From Paracoccaceae bacterium (GTDB taxonomy: Bacteria; Pseudomonadota; Alphaproteobacteria; Rhodobacterales; Rhodobacteraceae), in contig JALWJU010000207.1 of the NCBI GenBank assembly GCA_026997055.1, positions 1 through 5,663 of the forward strand: a stretch of DNA of 5,663 bases, in the 5' to 3' direction. The translations under genes were made by a program, and so were the position numbers. How positions within the stretch are numbered: position 1 is the stretch's first letter; each line of letters starts with the position of its first letter. Of this stretch, positions 1 to 5,663 are shown in pieces. The notes beneath the pieces were generated by a model. That model had not been told where the DNA came from. It saw only the letters and a list, made by a program, of their open reading frames with translations, and made no database searches.

Positions 1-455
1 GTTCCCTCCCCTGCCCCGGCCTCCGGTGCCGCGATACTGCCCATGGCCATCAGCGCCGGGGCCTTGTCTCTGAGCTCGATCACGATCCGCTGCGCGGTCT
101 TGGGACCCACGCCTTTTGCCGCCCTGACCGCGTTGACATCGCCCAGGTTGATCGCCTGGCTCAGCCCTTCGGCCCCCAGCGTGCCAAGGATCGCCAGCGA
201 GGCCTTGGCGCCGATCCCCTGCACGCCGATCAGCAGGCGGTGCCATTCCTTTTCCAGCAGGCTCGCGAAACCGAAAAGCTGCAGATTGTCCTCGCGCACC
301 AGAAGATCGGTATAAAAGGCGACCGCCGCGCCCGGCTCGGGCAGGCCGGCCATGGCGCGGCTGCTGAGATAGACCAGGTAGCCGACCCCCTGCACATCCA
401 CCAGCACATGGTCCTCGGCGCGATAGACGAGCCGCCCGGCGATGCGCCCGATCAT
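1..455 (-). CDS. ruvA: Holliday junction branch migration protein RuvA (partial, C-terminus beyond left edge)
   Basis: RuvA binds four-way Holliday junctions as a tetramer and loads the RuvB helicase for branch migration during recombinational repair in the cytoplasm. The 151 visible codons start MIGRIAGRLVYR. Residues 1-63 are the OB-fold domain I, ending in LVREDNLQLFGF; Glu55 and Asp56 fall exactly where E. coli RuvA has its acidic pin. Two helix-hairpin-helix motifs follow: GVQGIGAKASLAIL (about 77-90) and AAKGVGPKTAQRIVIEL (about 112-127). After about residue 132 the chain becomes Ala/Gly/Pro-rich, which fits the flexible linker before domain III; domain III, which contacts RuvB, lies off the window. 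The ATG overlaps the ruvC stop as ATGA, and the upstream Shine-Dalgarno is weak (GGAAAG), so translational coupling to ruvC is likely. The reading frame is intact as far as it can be seen. Confidence 0.97.
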   Translation of the reverse strand, partial: MIGRIAGRLVYRAEDHVLVDVQGVGYLVYLSSRAMAGLPEPGAAVAFYTDLLVREDNLQLFGFASLLEKEWHRLLIGVQGIGAKASLAILGTLGAEGLSQAINLGDVNAVRAAKGVGPKTAQRIVIELRDKAPALMAMGSIAAPEAGAGEG

Positions 456-970
456 GCCGCGCCCCGCTTTCCGGAACTTGCCAAAGCCGCCGCCAGCCGC
501 CCGGAGGCCTGGCCCAGATGCGCATGCGTGAGCGCAATCGCCAGCGCGTCGGTCGCATCGGGTCCCGCGAGCCGCGCCCCCGGCAATTGCAGCGAGACCA
601 TGTAGGCCACCTGCGCCTTGTCCGCATGCCCCACGCCGACCACGCATTTCTTGACCGTATTGGGCGCGTATTCGCCCACCTCCAGCCCCGCGCGCGCCAG
701 CGCCAGAAGCGCCACCCCGCGCGCCTGGCCGAGCTTGAGCGTGCCGGCGCCGTCCTTGTTGACAAAGGTCTGCTCGATCGCCGCCCTGTCGGGCCGCCAT
801 GCCTCGAGCACCTCCCCCAGCCCCTCGAACAGCGCCACCAGACGCGCGCCCAGATCGCCCCCGCCGCTCTGGATCACGCCATTGGCCAGGTGGCGGACAC
901 GCCCGCCCTCGGCCTCGATCACCCCCCAGCCCATGTTGCGCAGCCCCGGGTCGATCCCCAATATCCGCAT
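452..970 (-). CDS. ruvC: Crossover junction endodeoxyribonuclease RuvC
   Basis: RuvC is the dimeric, Mg-dependent endonuclease that nicks Holliday junctions symmetrically after RuvAB branch migration. The 172-residue product begins MRILGIDPGLRNMGWG. The RNase H-fold acidic residues sit at the E. coli positions: Asp7 (GIDPG), Glu66 (AAIEQTFVN), Asp138 and Asp141 (GPDATDALAIALTHAH). Lys107 and Lys118, also conserved in E. coli, are present. Length is normal for the family. I chose the ATG at 970 because family members start one or two residues before the ILGIDPG strand; an in-frame GTG at 982 would add only four residues (MGRQ) and has no better ribosome binding site. The gene is first in a ruvC-ruvA operon with a 4-nt overlap. 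Its upstream region contains a LexA-like box (1007-1021), which would fit SOS control. Confidence 0.97.
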   Translation of the reverse strand: MRILGIDPGLRNMGWGVIEAEGGRVRHLANGVIQSGGGDLGARLVALFEGLGEVLEAWRPDRAAIEQTFVNKDGAGTLKLGQARGVALLALARAGLEVGEYAPNTVKKCVVGVGHADKAQVAYMVSLQLPGARLAGPDATDALAIALTHAHLGQASGRLAAALASSGKRGAA

Positions 971-1006
971 TTGCCTGCCCACTCTGCCGCTTTTCCCGCA
1001 GCACTA

Positions 1007-1021
1007 GCACGAAAGGCGAAC
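1007..1021 (-). promoter_or_regulatory. Candidate LexA (SOS) operator, one mismatch, upstream of ruvC
   Basis: On the minus strand the sequence is GTTC-GCCTTTC-GTGC. The alphaproteobacterial LexA box is the direct repeat GTTC-N7-GTTC, so seven of the eight fixed bases match and the spacer is right. It begins 37 nt upstream of the ruvC ATG, and a CTAGT stretch overlapping a possible -10 lies immediately downstream. Position and known SOS control of ruv genes in many bacteria support it; the mismatch in the second half keeps confidence low. Confidence 0.4.
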
Positions 1022-1141
1022 ATCCGCCAGAAGAAAACGCCCGCCCCGCCTCCCGCGCGGCAACAGGCACCCTCGGCCGCAGCCCATCCGCGACCACCCA
1101 CGGCCTGAAAGCGACCCTTTCCCCACGGAAATTCCCATTTA

Positions 1142-1157
1142 TTAACAGAATATTAAC
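1142..1157 (+). promoter_or_regulatory. CtrA-type binding site TTAA-N7-TTAAC
   Basis: TTAA, seven bases (CAGAATA), then TTAAC: an exact match to the full CtrA box consensus. ATTAAC repeats with an 11-bp period, as expected for a tandem OmpR-family response regulator dimer on one face of the helix. It sits in the only clearly AT-rich patch of the divergent intergenic region, 127 nt before the DUF1127 start and about 170 nt before ruvC. Which gene it serves cannot be decided from sequence. It lies about 50 bp upstream of the candidate DUF1127 -35, further than usual for simple CtrA activation. Confidence 0.55.
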
Positions 1158-1170
1158 GACCGCCCCACCC

Positions 1171-1185
1171 ATGCGGAAAACGCAT
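1171..1185. repeat. Short perfect inverted repeat ATGCG-N5-CGCAT
   Basis: ATGCG (1171-1175) and CGCAT (1181-1185) are exact reverse complements around GAAAA. It lies between the CtrA-type box and the candidate DUF1127 promoter, so it could be an operator half-site pair. Five-base arms are short, and chance occurrence is quite possible. Confidence 0.3.
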
Positions 1186-1207
1186 GTTCGCCATGCAGTC
1201 ATTGCGC

Positions 1208-1235
1208 TTGTCCCGCACCCGCCTCCCGCCTACAT
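1208..1235 (+). promoter_or_regulatory. Candidate promoter of the DUF1127 gene
   Basis: TTGTCC (1208-1213), a 16-nt spacer and CTACAT (1230-1235) give a sigma70-like or heat-shock-sigma-like pair. The preceding C makes CTTG, a feature of RpoH-type -35 elements. The start point would fall near 1242, giving a leader of about 42 nt that begins with the stem-loop at 1243-1259. DUF1127 genes in Rhodobacter are known to be driven by RpoH-type sigma factors; the assignment here is inference. Confidence 0.35.
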
Positions 1236-1242
1236 GCGCAGC

Positions 1243-1259
1243 GGATGCAGGACGCATCC
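1243..1259 (+). other. Stem-loop in the predicted 5' leader of the DUF1127 mRNA
   Basis: GGATGC (1243-1248) pairs perfectly with GCATCC (1254-1259) around the 5-nt loop AGGAC. It ends 12 nt before the Shine-Dalgarno GAGGA at 1272. If transcription starts near 1242 the hairpin would cap the 5' end of the mRNA, which could stabilise it. It does not cover the ribosome binding site, so direct translational masking is not suggested. Confidence 0.4.
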
Positions 1260-1283
1260 CCCACATCAACAGAGGACGAAGCA

Positions 1284-1484
1284 ATGGCTGTACTCAACGA
1301 CACTTTCCGCTCGGCGCTTGGCCATGGTTTCTCCGACGCGATTTCGCGCGCGGTCTACCGGGCCATTGCCTCCCTTTCCGCCTGGAACGAAGCCCGGCGC
1401 ACCCGCCGTGCTCTGATGCGCCTGAGCGACCGGGAGCTTGACGATATCGGGCTTTCGCGGGCCGATATCGCCGACATCCGCTGA
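1284..1484 (+). CDS. Small DUF1127 (YjiS-like) domain protein
   Basis: A 66-residue basic protein starting MAVLNDTFRSALG. Its C-terminal half (about residues 33-66) is a typical DUF1127 domain: a tryptophan in SAWNEARRTRRAL, then MRLSDRELDDIGLSRADIADIR, with the hallmark L-x-D-x-x-L-D-D-I-G-L-x-R core. The N-terminal half may form an amphipathic helix. The ATG at 1284 is chosen because GAGGA (1272-1276) lies 7 nt upstream; a longer frame from 1245 would put that site inside the coding region. Family knowledge: small DUF1127 proteins in alphaproteobacteria are linked to stress and phosphate responses and to RNA binding, for example CcaF1 of Rhodobacter sphaeroides, whose gene is cotranscribed with the CcsR sRNAs. 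I see no CCUCCUCCC sRNA motifs downstream here, so that arrangement is not reproduced. The gene is monocistronic, divergent from ruvC and convergent with degP. Its exact role is unknown. Confidence 0.9.
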   Translation: MAVLNDTFRSALGHGFSDAISRAVYRAIASLSAWNEARRTRRALMRLSDRELDDIGLSRADIADIR

Positions 1485-1562
1485 GCTACGAAACCACCCG
1501 CCGCCAAGCCCCACGAAGGCCACGCGGCCGGAACCGGACGGCGCGCGCGGGCCGAACCGCCT

Positions 1563-1596
1563 CTTTCATCTTTCCCCAAATACTCCCGCCGGAGGC
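1563..1596. repeat. Suspected dispersed intergenic element of Rhodobacteraceae
   Basis: Read on the minus strand it begins GCCTCCGGCGGGAGTATTTG and runs into GGGGAAAGATGAAAG. I recall near-identical strings, often with TTTTTGG in the middle, scattered between genes in Rhodobacteraceae genomes. It contains a small hairpin, CTCC (1583-1586) with GGAG (1591-1594) around CGCC. It lies 79 nt after the DUF1127 stop. Only one copy is in this window, so repetition cannot be shown here. Confidence 0.4.
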
Positions 1597-1699
1597 CTCA
1601 AATCTCCCGGTCCCGCCCCGGGCGGGGCCGGGCGCGCCCCTGCCGGCCCCGGCCCCGACCTCGGCCCATGGCGGCACACACGCATCCCCGTACAAGCAA

Positions 1700-1721
1700 C
1701 CCCCCGCCACAGGGCGGGGGG
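1700..1721. terminator. Bidirectional hairpin terminator between convergent DUF1127 gene and degP
   Basis: CCCCCCGCC (1700-1708) pairs perfectly with GGCGGGGGG (1713-1721) over a 4-nt loop: nine G-C pairs. Read on the minus strand, 51 nt past the degP stop, the stem is followed by TTGCTTGT. Read on the plus strand it is followed by CGCTTCTTTC. Both tails are moderately U-rich, better on the minus strand. The rest of 1485-1771 is very GC-rich, with a smaller hairpin at 1612-1626 and no credible gene. Confidence 0.7.
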
Positions 1722-1771
1722 CGCTTCTTTCGGATGGTCCCGCGCAAATGGTCGCGCGGCCTGGCCCCGGC

Positions 1772-3256
<1,485 letters not shown>

Positions 3257-3356
3257 ACTCGCTTCTCCTTGTGATGTGCGGCGCGGGCGGCATTGGCCCG
3301 GCGGCCGCTGGAATCTGCCATTCATTTAGGCGGTGGCGACGCCATTTCTAACGGGA

Positions 3357-3371
3357 TGTCACATTTGTCAC
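3357..3371 (-). promoter_or_regulatory. Direct repeat GTGACA-N3-GTGACA upstream of degP
   Basis: On the minus strand GTGACAAATGTGACA contains two exact copies of GTGACA with a 9-bp period. It lies in the AT-richer stretch about 100 nt before the degP start and overlaps the predicted transcription start. A regulator binding a tandem site is one reading. The 9-bp period differs from the 11-bp period of a Pho box, so PhoB is not suggested. The regulator is unknown. Confidence 0.35.
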
Positions 3372-3374
3372 CCG

Positions 3375-3403
3375 ATTGTGAAAGCCTTTTGCGCCCGGCG
3401 CAA
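3375..3403 (-). promoter_or_regulatory. Candidate degP promoter
   Basis: On the minus strand TTGCGC (3403-3398), a 17-nt spacer and CACAAT (3380-3375) resemble a sigma70-type pair (3/6 and 4/6 matches). Transcription would begin near 3368, giving a leader of about 112 nt before the GTG at 3256. The location just after the terminator-like hairpin supports a separate degP transcript. Other weak pairs exist further downstream around TAGAAA, so the exact promoter is uncertain. Confidence 0.35.
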
Positions 3404-3519
3404 GGGAGGCAGGCGGAAAGGCAGGCGCCGGCGGGGCTGGGAACGGACGCAAGGCGGCAGCCCCGGGCGCGCGGCGGGGGCGATCAGCAGATGCCGACCG
3501 CCCCGGCCCGAACGGGGCG

Positions 3520-3577
3520 AAAACCCGCGCCCGCACTCCCCGCGGGCGCCCCCGCGGGCGTGGAAACCGGGCGCGGG
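3520..3577 (-). terminator. Compound GC-rich hairpin with T4 tail after hflC
   Basis: On the minus strand CCCGCGCCCG (3577-3568) pairs perfectly with CGGGCGCGGG (3533-3524), a 10-bp outer stem, followed directly by TTTT (3523-3520). Inside it CCCGCGGG (3558-3551) pairs with CCCGCGGG (3546-3539) over a 4-nt loop. A further stem, CGCCCC with GGGGCG (3519-3514 and 3504-3499), follows. It begins 24 nt past the hflC stop, where an intrinsic terminator of the hflKC transcript would sit. The rest of the 345-nt gap (3257-3601) has no recognisable gene on either strand. Confidence 0.65.
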
Positions 3578-3601
3578 CTTGCGGGCTTGATGCGCCTGAC
3601 C

Positions 3602-4480
3602 CTAGCGCGCGGTGCTGGCTCCGGTCGATTTCAGATAGGTGAAGAACTCGCTGTCCGGGCTGATCACCATGGTCGAATTCTCCTGCCGGAGGCTTTCCTC
3701 GTATGCTCTCAGGGAGCGGTAGAAGGCGAAGAACTCCGGGTCGCGCCCGAAGGCCTCGGCAAAGATCGCGTTGCGCCGCGCATCGGCCTCGCCGCGGATG
3801 ATGTCGGCCTCCTTCTGCGCCCTGGAGACGGTCTCGACCACGGTGCGGTCGGCCTGGGCGCGCACCCGCTGGGCGGCCTCCTTGCCGCGGGCGATCTCGT
3901 CGGCCGCCTCGCGCTCGCGCTCGGCACGCATCCGCTCGAAGGTGGCGGCGAGGTTCTGCTCCGGCAGGTCGGCGCGGCGGATGCGCACGTCGATGATCTC
4001 GACCCCGAGGCTGGCGGCACGGACACGCGCCTGGTCGCGGATCTTGGTCATCAGCACCGCCCGGTCGGCGGAGACGATATCGCTGCTGTTGACCGAACCC
4101 AGCACCTCGCGCAGTTCGGCATTGAGGATACGCTGCAGGCGCGGACGCGCCCCGGCGATGGCGCTGGCCCCGACAGCCTTGCGGAACTGCACCGGATCGC
4201 TGATGCGCCAGCGGGCGAAGGCATCGACGATCAGACGCCGCTCGTCCGCGGGGGTGACTTCCAGCGGGTCGGTCTCCAGCGGCAGGATGCGGTCGTCGTA
4301 GCGGACGATTTCGTGCAGCAGCGGCACCTTGAAATACAGCCCCGGCTCCTCGATCACCGCGGTGACCTCGCCGAACCAGAGACGAATCGCCTTTTCGCGT
4401 TCATCGACGATATAGACCGCGCTGAGCAGGCCGATCACGGCCAGCGCCAGCGCACCGATGAGAATCTGTGACTTGCGCAT
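3602..4480 (-). CDS. hflC: Protease modulator HflC (SPFH/prohibitin-like)
   Basis: HflC pairs with HflK in a large inner-membrane assembly that surrounds and modulates the FtsH AAA protease; most of the protein is on the periplasmic side. The 292-residue chain has a single N-terminal membrane helix at about 5-24 (ILIGALALAVIGLLSAVYIV). The SPFH/Band 7 domain follows from about 25 (DEREKAIRLWFGEV) to about 180, including the conserved EPGLYFKVPL segment. A charged, Arg/Glu/Ala-rich coiled-coil helix covers about 175-245. The C-terminal signature FFAFYRSLRAYEESL (250-264) and MVISPDSEFFTYL (271-283) is typical of HflC. The ATG overlaps the hflK stop by one base (TGATG), and GGAGGG (4489-4494) lies 8 nt upstream, so it is cotranscribed and probably coupled to hflK. 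Length is normal and no lesions are seen. Confidence 0.96.
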   Translation of the reverse strand: MRKSQILIGALALAVIGLLSAVYIVDEREKAIRLWFGEVTAVIEEPGLYFKVPLLHEIVRYDDRILPLETDPLEVTPADERRLIVDAFARWRISDPVQFRKAVGASAIAGARPRLQRILNAELREVLGSVNSSDIVSADRAVLMTKIRDQARVRAASLGVEIIDVRIRRADLPEQNLAATFERMRAEREREAADEIARGKEAAQRVRAQADRTVVETVSRAQKEADIIRGEADARRNAIFAEAFGRDPEFFAFYRSLRAYEESLRQENSTMVISPDSEFFTYLKSTGASTAR

Positions 4481-5652
4481 CAGTTGTTCCCTCCGCCCTG
4501 GTTGGGCCGCAATTGCTCCAGCGGCAGGTAGGGCACCACGCCCCCGTCCGCGCCGGCGGTTTCGTCGATGATGACCTTGTTGACCTGGGAAAGCACCCGC
4601 TCCAGGGTCTCCAGATACAGCCGCTTGCGGGTCACCTCCGGGGCCTTGGCGTATTCTTCATGGACGGCGATGAAACGCGCCGCCTCGCCTTCGGCCTGGT
4701 TGACCACCTGGGCGCGGTACCCTTCGGCCTCTTCCAGCAACTGCGCCGCCTTGCCGCGCGCCGCCGCGACCACCTGGTTGGCATAGGCGTCGGCCTGTTT
4801 CTGCAGCGTGTCGCGGGTCTGCTGGGCGGCCTGGACCTCGCGGAAGGCGTCGATCACCTCGCCCGGCGGGTCGGCCTTGTCGAAATTGACCCGGACGATG
4901 TTGATCCCGCTTTCGTATCTGTCCAGCGTGCTCTGGATCAGCTCCTGCAGCTCCTGGGCGATGATTCCGCGGTCGCGGTTGAGCACAGGGGCCAGTTCGG
5001 AGCGGGCGATGATCTCGCGCATGGCCGATTCGCTGACCGCGCGGATGGTCTCGCGCGGCTCGGCGATGTTGAAGACGAATTTCTGCACGTCGCCGATATT
5101 CCACACCACCTGGAAGTCGATATCGACGATGTTCTGATCGCCGGTCAGCATCAGCCCCGCATCATTGCCCAGCCCGGTGCCGATATCCTCGATGTTTTCG
5201 CGCGTGACCGGGTAGATCTCCCTGGTCACGAAGGGCCAGGGGGCGAAGTTGAGCCCCTCTTCGCCGGTCTGGATATATTCGCCGAACAGAAGCTCCACCG
5301 ATTGTTCGGAAGTATCCACCCGATAGAAGCTGGCAAAGACCCAGGCCACGATCGCGGCGAGCACGATCAGGCCGATGGCTCCCCTGCCGAGAGCCGGCCC
5401 CTCGCCGTCGCGGCCGCCGCTCCCGGCGCCGCCGCCGCCGCCACGCGCCCCGCGCCCGCCCATCAGCACGCGCAGCTGCTCCTGGCCCTTCTTCATGATC
5501 TCGTCGATCTCGGGGATCTGCGGGCCCTCTCCCGGCCCTCTGCCGCGTCCACCGCCGCGTCCACCGCCGCCGGGTCCGTCATCGCCCCCCCTGCCCCCGG
5601 TATTGCCGCCGCTTGAGCCGCCGCCCCAGGGGCCGCCATTGTCCCTGGCCAT
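4480..5652 (-). CDS. hflK: FtsH protease activity modulator HflK (SPFH/prohibitin-like)
   Basis: HflK is the larger partner of HflC in the membrane complex that regulates FtsH. The 390-residue protein has a cytoplasmic N-terminal tail (1-90) that is extremely Gly-rich, with GGGR-type repeats and the segment QIPEIDEIMKKGQEQLRVLM (45-64), a family feature. One membrane helix follows at about 92-110 (AIGLIVLAAIVAWVFASFY), then the SPFH domain (about 111-275: DTSEQSVELLFGEY, DQNIVDIDFQVVWNI). The helical region is at about 262-350 (PPGEVIDAFREVQAAQQTRD, then YLETLERVLSQVNKVI), and a Gly/Asn-rich tail ends the chain. The ATG at 5652 has GGAGGA (5658-5663) 5 nt upstream, so the start is secure; the promoter is beyond the right edge. 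It is the first visible gene of hflK-hflC and overlaps hflC by one base. Confidence 0.96.
   Translation of the reverse strand: MARDNGGPWGGGSSGGNTGGRGGDDGPGGGGRGGGRGRGPGEGPQIPEIDEIMKKGQEQLRVLMGGRGARGGGGGAGSGGRDGEGPALGRGAIGLIVLAAIVAWVFASFYRVDTSEQSVELLFGEYIQTGEEGLNFAPWPFVTREIYPVTRENIEDIGTGLGNDAGLMLTGDQNIVDIDFQVVWNIGDVQKFVFNIAEPRETIRAVSESAMREIIARSELAPVLNRDRGIIAQELQELIQSTLDRYESGINIVRVNFDKADPPGEVIDAFREVQAAQQTRDTLQKQADAYANQVVAAARGKAAQLLEEAEGYRAQVVNQAEGEAARFIAVHEEYAKAPEVTRKRLYLETLERVLSQVNKVIIDETAGADGGVVPYLPLEQLRPNQGGGNN
5543..5566. repeat. Two exact tandem copies of a 12-bp unit in hflK
   Basis: CCGCGTCCACCG occurs twice in direct succession. On the coding strand it encodes a Gly-Gly-Gly-Arg-like tetrapeptide twice in the glycine-rich N-terminal tail of HflK. 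Multiples of three keep the frame, so copy number could vary between strains without breaking the gene. Confidence 0.75.
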
Positions 5653-5663
5653 CTATGTCCTCC

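Noticed and set aside
518..1108. 196-residue plus-strand open frame opposite ruvC
   Set aside because: Arg/His/Pro-rich antisense frame over a clear RuvC gene, extending into a promoter region.
1186..1200. GTTC-N7-AGTC as a second LexA box upstream of the DUF1127 gene
   Set aside because: Two of the four bases in the second half mismatch, no better than chance.
1245..1283. Earlier ATG for the DUF1127 gene adding 13 residues
   Set aside because: The strong GAGGA Shine-Dalgarno at 1272-1276 would then lie inside the coding region, and the extra residues do not match the family N-terminus.
3357..3371. Pho box reading of the TGTCAC repeat before degP
   Set aside because: Pho boxes have TGTCA repeats 11 bp apart; here the period is 9 bp.
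3348..3536. 62-residue minus-strand open frame in the hflC-degP gap
   Set aside because: Arg/Pro/Ala-rich with no membrane segment, no convincing ribosome binding site, and it overlaps the terminator hairpin and degP promoter candidate.
3293..4471. 392-residue plus-strand open frame opposite hflC
   Set aside because: It is a GC-bias shadow of hflC that also runs through the intergenic hairpin. It has no recognisable family features.
4468..5616. 382-residue plus-strand open frame opposite hflK
   Set aside because: It mirrors the hflK codons, giving long Leu/Gly/Asp/His runs, with no domain or plausible start.

Overview
The window looks like chromosomal DNA from an alphaproteobacterium, most likely of the Rhodobacteraceae/Rhodobacterales. 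The reasons are the high GC content, the protein styles of RuvC, HflK/HflC and DegP, a small DUF1127 gene, an exact CtrA-type box, and a short intergenic element that I remember as typical of this family. No database search was possible, so the genus is left open. I see no rRNA, tRNA, insertion sequence, prophage or CRISPR array.

Left part (1-970, minus strand): ruvC and ruvA overlap by 4 nt. They encode the Holliday-junction resolvase and the junction-binding protein. ruvA runs off the left edge; a ruvB gene is expected beyond it but is not visible. Upstream of ruvC, in a 313-nt divergent intergenic region (971-1283), lie a one-mismatch LexA-type box, an exact TTAA-N7-TTAAC CtrA-type box, two small inverted repeats and a candidate promoter for the next gene.

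Middle (1284-1771): a plus-strand gene for a 66-residue DUF1127 protein with a clear ribosome binding site. It converges on degP. The space between them holds the suspected dispersed element and a strong hairpin that can act as a terminator in both directions.

Right part (1772-5652, minus strand): hflK, hflC (1-nt overlap) and, after a 345-nt gap, a DegP/Do-type periplasmic protease. HflK and HflC form the SPFH membrane complex that modulates FtsH, and DegP handles misfolded envelope proteins, so this is an envelope protein quality-control block. The gap carries a compound GC-rich hairpin followed by four T's, then an AT-richer stretch with a candidate degP promoter and a 9-bp-period direct repeat. 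degP is therefore probably transcribed at least partly on its own.

All genes are conserved housekeeping or stress genes. I found no evidence for a novel multi-gene system. The items most worth checking are regulatory: the CtrA box and LexA-like box between ruvC and the DUF1127 gene, and the direct repeat and compound terminator between hflC and degP.
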